Below are positions 26,379 to 35,416 of a stretch of 64,000 nt of DNA, one piece after another. A program made the position numbers and the translations under genes. The notes below the pieces were generated by a model that was given only the letters and a program-made list of their open reading frames with translations, searched no databases and was not told the DNA's origin. The DNA comes from Novosphingobium sp. B1 (GTDB lineage: Bacteria; Pseudomonadota; Alphaproteobacteria; Sphingomonadales; Sphingomonadaceae). Location: NCBI RefSeq assembly GCF_900176395.1, contig NZ_FWXL01000002.1, positions 372,001-436,000 of the forward strand, read 5' to 3'. Numbering within the stretch: position 1 is the first letter of the stretch; every line of letters starts with the position of its first letter.

Positions 26379-27479
26379 TCAGGGCGCTTCGCCTTGCCCC
26401 TCGGCAGGGCGGAGCGCCAATCCCTGATTACTGAGCCTCTGTTCGGTCAGGATTTGCCAGCCGGTGAGGAACAGTGCGCCGACGACCGGGCCGACGACAA
26501 TGCCCGAAAGGCCGAGCAGTTCGATGCCGCCGAGCGTGGTGACCAGCACCAGCCAATCAGGAATGCCGGTATCGCGGCCGACGAGCATCGGGCGCAGCAC
26601 GTTGTCGGCAAGGCCGATGACCATGACGCCCGATGCGATCACCACGGCACCCTGCCAGATCGCACCAGTGGCGAAGAGGTAGATCGCGACCGGACCCCAG
26701 ACAATTGCCGGGCCGATCGCGGGCAGCAGCGCGGCGATGGCCATCAGCGCACCCCACAGCAACGAAGCGGGCAGGCCGACTATGGCGAAGGTGATGGCGC
26801 CCAGCGCACCTTGCGCGAGCGCCACGAGAACCGATCCCTTGATCGTGGCGCGCACCACCGCAACGAAGCGATCAACAAGGCGGCTGGCGACTGAAGGTTC
26901 CAGCGGAAGCGCGCGGACGATCTGCGGGCCAAGCGCATAGCCATCGCGCAGAAGGAAGAAGGTGACATAGAGACCCACGGCGAAGGCCAGCATGAACGCC
27001 GCCGCGTTCGCGCCAATGGCAAGCGCGCGCTGCGTGATCAGGCTGGCGCTGTTGCCCAGCGCTTCGGAAATCTTGCTTTGTGCCAGCTCGAAGGTGCCGA
27101 AGCCGGCGTTTTCGGCCATGGTCTGGATGCGCAGGGGCAGGGCATCGTGGACCTGCTTGAAGTAGGCGGCGAAATTGATCTGGCCGGTACGCATCTGTTC
27201 GAACACGCCGGATGCCTGGTCCACCACCATGGTACCGATCAGCATGGCCGGGATGATCACGGCAAAAGTGATGATCAGCAAGGTCATCGTCGCCGCGCGG
27301 GTGCGCTTTTCCGGCCAGCGTTCCAGCAGGCGTTCGTTCAGCGAATGGAACATAATCGCTGCCAGGCCAGCCCAGAGCATCGCGCCGATGAAGTGCGATA
27401 CGACCAGCGTGAGCCCGATGGTGACGATCACCAGAAAGAGGACGAAGCCGCCCTTCTCGATCCTGTTGCGCTCCAGCAT
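26379..27479 (-). CDS. AI-2E family transporter (PerM/TqsA-like membrane protein)
   Basis: A 366-residue integral membrane protein of the AI-2E transporter superfamily. There are about eight hydrophobic helices: two pairs near the N-terminus, then a soluble stretch near 85-150, then the C-terminal bundle with GLADNVLRPMLVG and GLSGIVVGPVVGALF, both typical. The family includes Na+/H+ antiporters and poorly characterised exporters, and the name should not be taken as proof of AI-2 export. It is convergent with GH3 and sits 71 bases downstream of the GH95 gene. It has no evident link to sugar use. Confidence 0.85.
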   Translation of the reverse strand: MLERNRIEKGGFVLFLVIVTIGLTLVVSHFIGAMLWAGLAAIMFHSLNERLLERWPEKRTRAATMTLLIITFAVIIPAMLIGTMVVDQASGVFEQMRTGQINFAAYFKQVHDALPLRIQTMAENAGFGTFELAQSKISEALGNSASLITQRALAIGANAAAFMLAFAVGLYVTFFLLRDGYALGPQIVRALPLEPSVASRLVDRFVAVVRATIKGSVLVALAQGALGAITFAIVGLPASLLWGALMAIAALLPAIGPAIVWGPVAIYLFATGAIWQGAVVIASGVMVIGLADNVLRPMLVGRDTGIPDWLVLVTTLGGIELLGLSGIVVGPVVGALFLTGWQILTEQRLSNQGLALRPAEGQGEAP

Positions 27480-27550
27480 TGTTCCCCCGAGTTGCGGCCA
27501 AACCCGCAGATATCCAAGTGCCAGCGCAACGCCCGTGGCGGCAAGTGGTT

Positions 27551-29858
27551 TCAGCCTGTCGCCAGATCGGAGCCTTTGAGCGCAATCATCCGGCCCCGGG
27601 AAAGCTGCAGCGTCCGGCGCTGATCGCCCACGCGCACGGTAATTTGCCCGCTTTCCATGGGCTTGAGCAGCGCCTGGGTGAGGCGACCCTCAGCCCAGTC
27701 AAGATCCACCACCACGCCGCCGCGGGCCACCAGCCCGCGCGCCCAGCCGCTGGCCCAGGCCTTGGGCAGGGCGGGCAGCAGGTGGAGCGTGCCTTGGCGG
27801 CTCTGCATCAGCATCTCGACCATGGCCGTGCTGCCGCCGAAGTTGCCGTCGATCTGGAAGGGTGGGTGGGCATCGAACATGTTGGGATAAGTGCGGGCGG
27901 GCGAGAGCAGGCTGCGCAGGATCTTGTGAGCGCGCGCCCCATCGCGCAGCCGCGCCCAGAGCGCGATACGCCAGGCCGTGGCCCATCCGGTCGATTCATC
28001 GCCGCGGCGGTTGAGCGAGACTTGCGCCGCTCGCGCAAGATCGGGCGTCTTATCAGGGTCTATCTGCTGTCCCGGGTAAAGCGCGTAGAGGTGCGAGACG
28101 TGGCGGTGATCCTGTTCGGGCGCGGCTTCGTCCCAGTCCTCGAGCCATTCCTGCAATTGCCCGGCCCTGCCGATACGATCGGGTGCGAGCGCGGCGCGGG
28201 TCTGGCGAAGTGTCGCGGCGAAACAGGCATCCTTGCCGAGCACGGTGGCAGCATCGGCGGTGCGATCGAACAGATCGCGCAAGATCTGGCGGTCCATGGC
28301 AGGGCCGGCGCAGACTGAAGCGCCAAAGGGGTGGCGGTTTTCGGGCGAGATCGAGGGCGAGGTGACAAGACCCTGCGGCGAGGTTTGCAGGGTATCGAGA
28401 AAGAACTCTGCCGCGCCGCGCATGAGAGGGTAGATCGCGGCAAGCCATGCTTGGTCGCGGCCGTGGTCCCAGCGATCCCACAACGCATTGCACAGCCATG
28501 CGCCGCCCAGGGGCCACATGCCCCAGGCTGCACCGTCAATCGGACTGGAGGCGCGCCACAGATCGGTGTTGTGGTGGGCAACCCAACCCCTTGCCCCATA
28601 GATGGCGCGGGCGGTCTTCGCACCGCTGACCGCAAGTTCGCGCACGATGCGTAGCAACGGTTCGGTGCATTCGCCGAGATTGCCGGGATCGGCCAGCCAG
28701 TAGTTCATCTGGGTGTTGATGTTGATCGTACTTCGAGCCCCACGGCGGCTTGGTGCTCTCATTCCAGATGCCCTGCAGGTTTGCAGGCTGGGTGCCGGGG
28801 CGCGAGGAGCAGATCAGCAGGTAGCGGGCGTAGGCGAAATAGAGCGCGGCAAGGGCCGGCTCGTCGGTGGCGACATTGGCCTTGATGCGCTCATCGGTGG
28901 GGAGCGGACTGGCTGGGCCAAGGTGCAGCGAAGCGCGGCGGTAGAGACGGCGGTGCTCGGCGATGTGGGCGTTGCGCAAGGTGGACCATGGCTGGGCGCT
29001 GGCCGCGGCGATCTGGCGGGCGACGGTGGCGACAGGATCGCCTGCGTGACTTGTCGCGAGCGCGACGAGAATGGTCGCTTGCGCGGCACCGCTGATCGCT
29101 AACGTCGCGCCTTCCGTTCTGACGCTACCGCCCTCGATGCTCACGGTAATCTTGGCGGCAAGGCCCAAGCCGGCGGGAATACCCTGATCGGCCCGATTGC
29201 GGCCCTTTACATAGATGGCGTCGTCGGTAGCGCTGACTGTGGCGTCCTGCGGTGTCTCGAACCGGACAGCAAAGTCGAGCGCGGCACCCCGGCTGGCCGC
29301 AAGACGGATCGCGATGACCTGATCCACGGGGCTCGCTAGCACTTGGCGAGTAATAGTGCCGGTGGGAATGTCAAATCGTGTCGTGGCGATGGCCGTATCG
29401 AGGTCGAGCTCGCGACGATAGGATGTTGTCGCGTCGGCCTGCACCATGTCGAGGAAGAGGTCGCCGAACGTCTGGTAGGACATCTGCGAGGCGGGCCTTG
29501 CGATGAGACAGTCGTTGGCCATGGCCTCGGCCTCGGCAAACCGCCTTTGCGCGATCAAGTCGCGAATTGTCTCGACGGCGTTCGGGTTCGCCTTGGGATT
29601 GAGCGGATCATAGTGGCCGCCGCTCCACAGCGTGTCCTCGTTCAGTTGTATACGTTCCGACGCTGTGCCGCCGAAGACCATGGCGCCGAGCCGGCCATTG
29701 CCGACCGGAAGGGCTTCGGTCCAGGTCGAGGCAGGCTGGCGATACCACAGCATGTCCTGAGCGGGCGCGAGTGGCGCGGCATTGGCAGGAAGTCTGACAA
29801 GTCCGTGTCCGGCAGCAGCAGCCCCTGCCGCGATTGCCTGCCTGCGTGTAAGTGGCAT
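27551..29858 (-). pseudogene. GH95 alpha-L-fucosidase/galactosidase, split by a frameshift
   Basis: Together the two frames encode a full-length GH95 protein of about 769 residues. The first frame (29858 down to about 28730) has a Tat-like signal (TRRQAIAAGAAAAG), then WTEALPVGNGRLGAMVFGG and LNEDTLWSGG, the GH95 N-terminal motifs. It remains correct up to NESTKPPWGSKY. The family sequence then continues in the next frame as TININTQMNYW, the Asn-rich motif of the active-site barrel, down to 27551. The sequence reads TACGATC where TACACGATC would restore the family sequence, so loss of one AC from an ACAC pair at about 28726-28732 is the simplest explanation. The catalytic domain is lost unless the frame is corrected. 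A sequencing error is possible. Confidence 0.85.
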
Positions 29859-29973
29859 CCTGCTTCCCGTAGTCCGATCGCCATCGTCGGATGGCGTTTT
29901 TCTGGATCGCGGATCGGCGTGCGAGTGGCAGATCCGGCAACGCCAAGTTGCCGGATAATAAGTATGATTAAAT

Positions 29974-29980
29974 GCCGGAC
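29974..29980. promoter_or_regulatory. Candidate FadR-type site upstream of GH95
   Basis: On the minus strand the context is ACAGTCCGGCATTTAAT, one change away from the GTCNGAC core, with an AT-rich flank like the other sites. It lies 116 bases before the GH95 start and just beyond the end of the GntR regulator gene. Support is by similarity only. Confidence 0.35.
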
Positions 29981-30008
29981 TGTCCAGCGAAAATCGGAAG
30001 TTCCTGCT

Positions 30009-30752
30009 TCAGGTGCGCGCGGGCGGATCGATATCGGCGAGCGCGAGTTCGATCAGGTTCTGCATCGCCGCGCGGGCGGCCGGGCCGTTGCCATCGGCGA
30101 CGGCGTCGAACAGCACGCGGTGATCGGGCAGGGGATCGCGCGGCAGCTTGCGCTTGCGCTGCTTGTAGATCGTGGTCCAGCGCACCGCCGCCGAGATCGT
30201 GCTGGCAAGCGAGATCAGGGCCATGTTGCCGGTGGCCTTGAGCAGCGTGGTGTGGAACGACTGGTCGGCCGCCTGACCCAGCGGCGAGGCAAGTGTGTGG
30301 CGCGCCATCTCCTCGAGCGCGTGGCCCATTTGCGCCAGTTGCGCGCCGGTACGGCGGGTGGCGGCGATTTCCGCAGCGGCCGGTTCGATGATCAGGCGCA
30401 GTTCGAACAGGTCGTCAATCGCGGCCTGGCTGGGTTCACCCTCGAACGTCCAGGCGAGCACGTCGGGATCGAGAATGTGCCAGCGCGAAGGATCGGTGAT
30501 CTTGGTGCCTGCCTTGGGGCGGCTTTCAACCAGACCCTTGGCGGCGAGGATACGGATGGCTTCGCGATAGGCAGTGCGCGAAATGTGGTTACGTTCGGCA
30601 AAATCGACCTCGCTCGTCAGCACGTGGCCGGGGGGATATTTGCCGGTGACGATCGCAATGCCGAGATCGCGCGCGATGCTGCCGTGCAGCCGCAACGATT
30701 TGTCAGACCTGTCGATCGCGTCCCCGCCCTGTTCCTTGCTTCGCGACACCAT
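30009..30752 (-). CDS. GntR-family regulator, FadR subfamily (FCD effector domain)
   Basis: A 247-residue regulator. The winged helix occupies residues 20-85 (DLGIAIVTGKYPPGHVLTSE and SRTAYREAIRILAAKGLVESRPKAGT). The all-helical FCD domain follows, with FELRLIIEPAAAEIAA near 117 and the metal-binding histidines in QSFHTTLL near 166 and DHRVLFDAV near 210. It is close in layout to DgoR, the galactonate-responsive repressor of E. coli. ATG 30752 is chosen because upstream sequence has no GntR similarity. It lies next to GH95. Inference: it binds the GTCNGAY-type sites and responds to a sugar acid. Confidence 0.88.
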   Translation of the reverse strand: MVSRSKEQGGDAIDRSDKSLRLHGSIARDLGIAIVTGKYPPGHVLTSEVDFAERNHISRTAYREAIRILAAKGLVESRPKAGTKITDPSRWHILDPDVLAWTFEGEPSQAAIDDLFELRLIIEPAAAEIAATRRTGAQLAQMGHALEEMARHTLASPLGQAADQSFHTTLLKATGNMALISLASTISAAVRWTTIYKQRKRKLPRDPLPDHRVLFDAVADGNGPAARAAMQNLIELALADIDPPART

Positions 30753-30905
30753 AAGATCCTTTCGCCCCTGCCACCCTATTTGGGCGCAAATTCGACAAAG
30801 TCCAGCGGTTCGATGGTCTGATGCCGCGCTTTGCACACGGGCTGCGGCAAGGGTCGGGCAGGCACAGAACACTGACTTTTGGCGGGGCCCGCCGCCAGTG
30901 ACCTG

Positions 30906-31361
30906 TCAGGCCGTGCTTTTCACCCGTCGCGCGATGCGTTGTAGACCCTCATTCAGGGCGTGGACCTGATCGCCGTCGAGGTCCTGCAGGATCGTCCCGA
31001 AATACTGCTGGCGCGTCAGGCGCGCCTTCTCGAAAGTCTCGCGACCCGGGGGCGTTGGCTGGAGGATCATCTTCTTGCGGTTGTCGGGCGCGGTTTCGCG
31101 CAGGATGAGGCCGCGTGCCTCAAGCCGGGCCACGGCGCGGCTGACTTCTGCCCGGTCCACCTCAAACGCCGAGCCGATGTCGGCCGCGCTCGACGGTCCT
31201 ACCGAGCAGACGAAGGCGAGGACGCGCCATTCGGCAAGCGTAAGGGAGAAGTCTTCCTGCAGGTGTCGCGCGGTTTCACGATCGAGCATGCGCGCCAGCA
31301 GCAAGATGCGATGCGGCAGGTGCGCCTCATCGAACAGGTCCCAGGTTGGTGGCAGCGTCAT
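30906..31361 (-). CDS. MarR-family transcriptional regulator
   Basis: A 151-residue winged-helix regulator. LFDEAHLPHRILLLARMLDRE forms the dimerisation helix. LTLAEWRVLAFVCSVGPSSAADIGSAF, EVDRAEVSRAVARLEARGLI and ETAPDNRKKMILQPTPPG form the DNA-binding domain and wing. ATG 31361 is preferred over an upstream ATG at 31421, because the longer form would run through the palindrome at 31406. It is divergent from the first DUF3237 gene. It may control that operon in concert with the IclR protein. Confidence 0.9.
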   Translation of the reverse strand: MTLPPTWDLFDEAHLPHRILLLARMLDRETARHLQEDFSLTLAEWRVLAFVCSVGPSSAADIGSAFEVDRAEVSRAVARLEARGLILRETAPDNRKKMILQPTPPGRETFEKARLTRQQYFGTILQDLDGDQVHALNEGLQRIARRVKSTA

Positions 31362-31405
31362 GCTGCCTGCGCTGCCAAACCCCAAGGCAGAATGCAAGAG
31401 TATGT

Positions 31406-31419
31406 GTTGACAGATCAAC
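31406..31419. promoter_or_regulatory. Palindromic operator GTTGACAGATCAAC
   Basis: One mismatch from the perfect palindromes at 35870 and 36729 (GTTGAT-N2-ATCAAC). It lies between the divergent MarR and DUF3237 genes. The sequence also contains a TTGACA -35-like hexamer, so binding would block a rightward promoter. Confidence 0.6.
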
Positions 31420-31442
31420 ATGTGCGATCATAGGTTCGCAGC

Positions 31443-31925
31443 ATGACGAGCCCCCACCCCTTTCAGCCCACGCTGGATTTCGCCTTCACCATTTCGATCA
31501 CGCTGACCAAGCCGCACTGGATCACGCCAACGGCGCGGGGCGAGACGCGGGCGGCGATCTATGCCGCGGAAGGGGAAGTCGATGGGCCGCTGCTCAAGGG
31601 CAGGGTCATCCCCATGTCCGGCGGCGACTTCCCGCTGACCCGGCCGGGCGGAGTCATCGATTTCGATGCGCGCTATCTGCTGGAGGCCGAGGACGGCGCG
31701 GTGATCTATTTGGAGAACCGCGGCTTTCGCTGGGCCCGCAGCGAGGAGATCGCCCAGCGCATGAGCCGCAACGAGCCGGTGGGCTTCGACGACTACTACA
31801 TGCGCGTGACGCCGCGCTTCGATGCGCCCGAGGGGCCGCACGCCTGGATGTCGCGCCACGTCTTCGTGGGCGTGGCCGAAAAAATCCCGGGTGCCAACCG
31901 CATCCATTACTTCGTCGTGCGATAG
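31443..31925 (+). CDS. DUF3237 domain protein (first copy)
   Basis: A 160-residue cytoplasmic beta-barrel-type protein of the DUF3237 family. The recognisable parts are FTISITLTKPHWITPTARG at the start, GRVIPMSGGDFPLTRPGG near 55, the D-A-R-Y-L-L-E motif near 80, and YMRVTPRFDAPEGPHAWMSRHVFVGV at the end. The family is widespread in aromatic and steroid-type catabolic clusters, but no reaction has been firmly assigned. It begins the rightward operon after the GTTGAC palindrome and is followed 4 bases later by the CocE-type hydrolase. A second, diverged copy lies at 33600. Confidence 0.85.
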   Translation: MTSPHPFQPTLDFAFTISITLTKPHWITPTARGETRAAIYAAEGEVDGPLLKGRVIPMSGGDFPLTRPGGVIDFDARYLLEAEDGAVIYLENRGFRWARSEEIAQRMSRNEPVGFDDYYMRVTPRFDAPEGPHAWMSRHVFVGVAEKIPGANRIHYFVVR

Positions 31926-31929
31926 GCCT

Positions 31930-33603
31930 GTGGCAGTGCGCTATCCGGTGATCATGCGGCCCGGCGTCGATCCCCACACGGCGCCCAACAAGCCTCCGCT
32001 GCCGCCGCCGAACCATGACTTGCGGACAGAACGCGGCCTGCTGATCGAACGCAACTGCCGCATCCCGCTGCGCGACGGGGTGGAAATCCTTGCCGACATC
32101 TACCGGCCCGAAGGCGCGATGCGGGGCGTGCCGGTGCTGCTGGCGTGGGGACCTTATGGCAAGCATGCGCTGACCAACAAGGTGTTCTGGCCGCGATCGG
32201 GCGTGGACCCCGGCTGGCTTTCCGACCTGACCGCCTTCGAGGCGCCGGACGCGGTGTTCTGGGGGGCGAAGGGCTTCGCCGTGGCCGTCGTCGATCCACG
32301 CGGGGCCTGGCTTTCGGGCGGGGACTTTCACCACAACGGCATCCAGGAAGCTGAAGATTGCGCCGACGCGATCGAATGGCTGGCGGGCCGCGCGTGGTGC
32401 AGCGGGCGCGTGGGGATGACCGGGGTGTCCTACCTTGCGGCGATCCAGTACCTCGTCGCTCCGCTGCGGCCACCGGCGCTGGCCGCGATCAATCCATGGG
32501 AAGGCTTTTCCGACTGGTATCGCGAATTTGCCTATCATGGCGGCATTCCCGAAACCAACTTCGTGCCGCGCGCCTCGGACAACATACGCTTCTCGCTGGG
32601 CCGAACCGAAGACACCTGGGCCAATGTCCAGGCGCACCCGCTGATCGATGACTACTGGCAATCGAAGGCGCTCGATCTCGAGGGGATCGTGCAGCCGGCC
32701 TATGTCGTGGCGAGCTGGTCGGACCAAGGGCTGCACTTGCGCGGGACGATCGAGGCGTGGAAGCGCATGTCCTCGGCACAGAAATGGCTGGACGTGCACG
32801 GGCAGAAGAAGTGGGCGCATTACTACATGCCCGAAAGCCGCGAGCGGCAGTTGGCGTTCTTCGACCAGTTCCTGCGCGACCGGACCGGAGCGATCGCCGC
32901 ATGGCCGCCGGTGCGGCTGGAGGTGCGCGAGCGCCACGGGGTGCAGGTGGAGCGGGCAGAGACGGCTTTTCCGCCTGCAGACACCCGCTATGCCAAGCTT
33001 TTCCTCGATGCAGCGAGCGGGGCGATGCTGGAGGCGCCCGCTGCCGATGCCGTGACAAGCTATGCCGCGTGCGAGGGCCGCGTGGTCTTCGACCTGCGCT
33101 TCGATGCCAAGACGGAAATCACCGGCCACGCCGCGCTGCATCTGTGGGTGGAAGCCGAGGGCAGCGACGACATAGACCTGTTCGTCGCCCTGCAGAAGCT
33201 TGATGCGGCTGGCGAGGTCGTCGGCTTCACCTTCTACGCCTTCTTCGAGAACGGACCGGTGGCGCTTGGCTGGCAGCGGGTGAGCCATCGCGCAACCGTG
33301 CCCGAAGCATCGACGCCCGAGCGGCCGCTTCATGCCCATGATCGCGAGGAGCGACTGGTGGCAGGGCAATGCGTGCCGGTGGCCATCGAGCTCTGGCCAT
33401 CCTCGACGCGGTTCGCAGCCGGGGAAACGCTGCGCGTGGTCATCGCCGGAGCGGATATCTACCGCAAGGAGGAAGGGGCGATGCTGCCGTTCCCCTTGCA
33501 CGAGGCCACGCGCAATCGCGGGCGTCACATCATCCGCACGGGCGGGGCGCATCCGTCGCACCTGATCGTGCCGATCATTCCGGAAAGGGACCAGCAAGCA
33601 TGA
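31930..33603 (+). CDS. CocE/NonD-type serine hydrolase (X-Pro dipeptidyl-peptidase S15 family)
   Basis: A 557-residue hydrolase from GTG 31930 (an ATG at 31954 is a possible alternative). The catalytic domain has RIPLRDGVEILADIYRP near 40, DPRGAWLSGG near 125, and the nucleophile elbow GMTGVSYLAAIQY near 160. The usual GxSYGG is here GVSYLA, so the last glycine is altered. A C-terminal jelly-roll domain starts near residue 350 and runs through TEITGHAALHLWVEAEG, the PepX-C signature. Family members cleave esters or amides such as cocaine. It is flanked by two DUF3237 genes, 4 bases before and overlapping ATGA after, which suggests that the three proteins share a substrate. The substrate is unknown. 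Confidence 0.88.
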   Translation: MAVRYPVIMRPGVDPHTAPNKPPLPPPNHDLRTERGLLIERNCRIPLRDGVEILADIYRPEGAMRGVPVLLAWGPYGKHALTNKVFWPRSGVDPGWLSDLTAFEAPDAVFWGAKGFAVAVVDPRGAWLSGGDFHHNGIQEAEDCADAIEWLAGRAWCSGRVGMTGVSYLAAIQYLVAPLRPPALAAINPWEGFSDWYREFAYHGGIPETNFVPRASDNIRFSLGRTEDTWANVQAHPLIDDYWQSKALDLEGIVQPAYVVASWSDQGLHLRGTIEAWKRMSSAQKWLDVHGQKKWAHYYMPESRERQLAFFDQFLRDRTGAIAAWPPVRLEVRERHGVQVERAETAFPPADTRYAKLFLDAASGAMLEAPAADAVTSYAACEGRVVFDLRFDAKTEITGHAALHLWVEAEGSDDIDLFVALQKLDAAGEVVGFTFYAFFENGPVALGWQRVSHRATVPEASTPERPLHAHDREERLVAGQCVPVAIELWPSSTRFAAGETLRVVIAGADIYRKEEGAMLPFPLHEATRNRGRHIIRTGGAHPSHLIVPIIPERDQQA

Positions 33604-34055
33604 TGCCCACATTCGCCGATTGCCGGCTTGAGCACGTGTTCGACATCGAGGTGCACTTCGGTTCAGACAGGCAGATATTCGGACCACTGCCAGGCGGTGC
33701 GAAGCACGGGTACACCCCTGCCATCGGCGGAACGATCACGGGCCCGCGCCTGCAGGGCAGCGTCGTGCCGCACAGCGGGGCAGACTATGCCGTGGTGCGC
33801 GGCGACGGCACGATCGAGCTCAATGCCCACTACCTGCTGCAGGCCGATGACGGGCCGATGATCTACATCCGCAACATGGGCTATCTGGTGCCGGCGCAGC
33901 CGGGCAATGCGCAGCCGTCGTACTTCAAGCTGACGCCCTATTTCCGCGTGCAGGAGGGGCCGCACGACTGGCTCGGCCGCACGGTGATCGTCGGCGGGGG
34001 CGAGCGGCGCAGCGGGCCGGACCGTTCGCTGTTCCGCTATTACGCGCTGGTCTGA
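33600..34055 (+). CDS. DUF3237 domain protein (second copy)
   Basis: A 151-residue protein of the same family as the one at 31443, but clearly diverged. CRLEHVFDIEVHFG begins the barrel. GRLQGSVVPHSGADYAVVRGDG-like sequence, NAHYLLQADDGPMIYIRN and KLTPYFRVQEGPHDWLGRTVIVG align with the first copy. ATG 33600 overlaps the hydrolase stop (ATGA). It ends by overlapping the convergent MFS gene by 16 bases. Two copies in one operon could form a heteromer or act on successive intermediates; this is inference. Confidence 0.82.
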   Translation: MMPTFADCRLEHVFDIEVHFGSDRQIFGPLPGGAKHGYTPAIGGTITGPRLQGSVVPHSGADYAVVRGDGTIELNAHYLLQADDGPMIYIRNMGYLVPAQPGNAQPSYFKLTPYFRVQEGPHDWLGRTVIVGGGERRSGPDRSLFRYYALV

Positions 34056-35416
34056 ACCGGCGCTTCCTTGAGGCCGCGCGCGGCCTGGAGGAAGCAGGCC
34101 GCGGCGATGAGCAGGACGGCGACCGCCAAGGACAAAGCCGTCTGCAGGCCGCTGGCCGAGGCGCGGTGGCAGGCTTCGACCATCGCCGCCGCTGCGCCCG
34201 GAGCAGGCAGTCCGCGAGGGCAATCGACCAGATAATTGCCGGCATAGGCGGCACTGGCGAAATGATCGCTCAAGCCTCCGACGAAGACCGGCCCGAGGCC
34301 AGAGCCGATCAGCGTATAGAGCAGCGTGTAGAGCGCGACGCCGCTGCTGCGCATCTGCGCCGGAAGGAGGTTCTGGATCATGCCGGCGGTGGGGCCATAG
34401 AACACCAACAGCATCGCGCCGGCCACGAGCAGAATCGCGAAGGCCAGTTGCAGGCTCTCGGCATGGAAGGCCAGCCAGTAGAGCGGCGGGGCAAGGCACA
34501 GTCCTGCAGCGGCGCCCCATGCCGGCCATCGCGGATCGCGGCGGAGCAGGCGGTCGGTGCCGAAGCTTCCGGCAAGGAGGCCGATGCTGAGCGAGATACC
34601 CGAGATGGCGCCGAAGGACGCTGCGGCCTGGCGCACGTCGAGATCGAAGCTGCGCGCCAGGAACATCGCGAGGAACTGCGAGACCGAGGTCATGCCGAAC
34701 CCGGCGATGCTGCCGCCGGCGATGACCCAGGGCAGCGCGCGGGACTGGCGGACGGTGCGCAGGAATTCACCCAGCGACGGCATCTGCGGCGAAAGGCTCC
34801 CAGGTTCGTCCTGCTGGCCGCGCGCCGGTTCGGCCACCAGCCAGACAAGTGCTGCGGCAACGAGGAAACCGGGCAGGGCAAATGCGAAGAAGGCGACGCG
34901 CCAGTTGTAGGCGCCGGCAATCAGTCCGGCGAGCGTTGCTCCGGCAAAGGCGCCGAACGGGCTGCCGAGCTGGACCACGGCCATGGTCGAGGCGCGGCGA
35001 ACGCGGGGCACGACATCTGCCACCAGGGAGGCTGCCGGTGGCGTGAAGCCCGCTTCCCCGAGACCCACGGTCAGCCGGGCGAGGGCGAGTTGCACGAAGC
35101 CCGCGGCAAGGCCCGTGGCGGCGGTGGCCGCTGACCAGACGACAGTGGCGGCAGCGATGATGCGGGTGCGCGAAAGGCGATCGGCAAGGCGGCCGATGGG
35201 CATGCCGGCAATGGCATAAAGCAGAGCAAAGACGAGGCCCTGCAACAGGCCGAGCTGCAGGTCGGTCAGCCGCAGATCGGCCTTGATCGTCTGGGCAAGC
35301 GCCGAGAACACCGAACGGTCGGCAAAGTTCAGGACCGAGGCGAGAAACAGCACGAAGATCAGCGTGCGCCGCCGGGCTGGCGTGGTGCCGTTCTGCGGCT
35401 GGTAGGTAGCTCTCAT
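34040..35416 (-). CDS. MFS transporter (spinster/organic-anion type)
   Basis: A 458-residue inner-membrane transporter with twelve helices. The opening LNFADRSVFSALAQTIKADL and GLVFALLYAIAGMPIGRLADRLSRTRI match the MFS subgroup that includes spinster-like and hexuronate-type carriers. GLGEAGFTPPAASLVAD is the conserved helix-4 motif. Its start overlaps the stop of the NTF2-like gene (ATGA), so the two are co-transcribed leftward from the GTTGAT palindrome at 35870. A similar transporter occurs at 42834 in the same cluster, so each may move a different intermediate. Confidence 0.88.
   Translation of the reverse strand: MRATYQPQNGTTPARRRTLIFVLFLASVLNFADRSVFSALAQTIKADLRLTDLQLGLLQGLVFALLYAIAGMPIGRLADRLSRTRIIAAATVVWSAATAATGLAAGFVQLALARLTVGLGEAGFTPPAASLVADVVPRVRRASTMAVVQLGSPFGAFAGATLAGLIAGAYNWRVAFFAFALPGFLVAAALVWLVAEPARGQQDEPGSLSPQMPSLGEFLRTVRQSRALPWVIAGGSIAGFGMTSVSQFLAMFLARSFDLDVRQAAASFGAISGISLSIGLLAGSFGTDRLLRRDPRWPAWGAAAGLCLAPPLYWLAFHAESLQLAFAILLVAGAMLLVFYGPTAGMIQNLLPAQMRSSGVALYTLLYTLIGSGLGPVFVGGLSDHFASAAYAGNYLVDCPRGLPAPGAAAAMVEACHRASASGLQTALSLAVAVLLIAAACFLQAARGLKEAPVQTSA

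Noticed and set aside
26379-27479. Possible quorum-sensing (AI-2) function of the AI-2E transporter
   Set aside because: The family name is historical. No lsr or luxS gene is nearby and the sequence only supports a membrane protein of this superfamily.
30893-30905. GGCGGG...CCCGCC palindrome after the MarR gene
   Set aside because: It is GC-rich with a very short loop and no T-run, so it is too weak to call a terminator.
31654-33687. 677-codon minus-strand open frame opposite the CocE-type hydrolase
   Set aside because: The opposite strand encodes clear hydrolase motifs and tight gene junctions. The antisense product has no recognisable domain.
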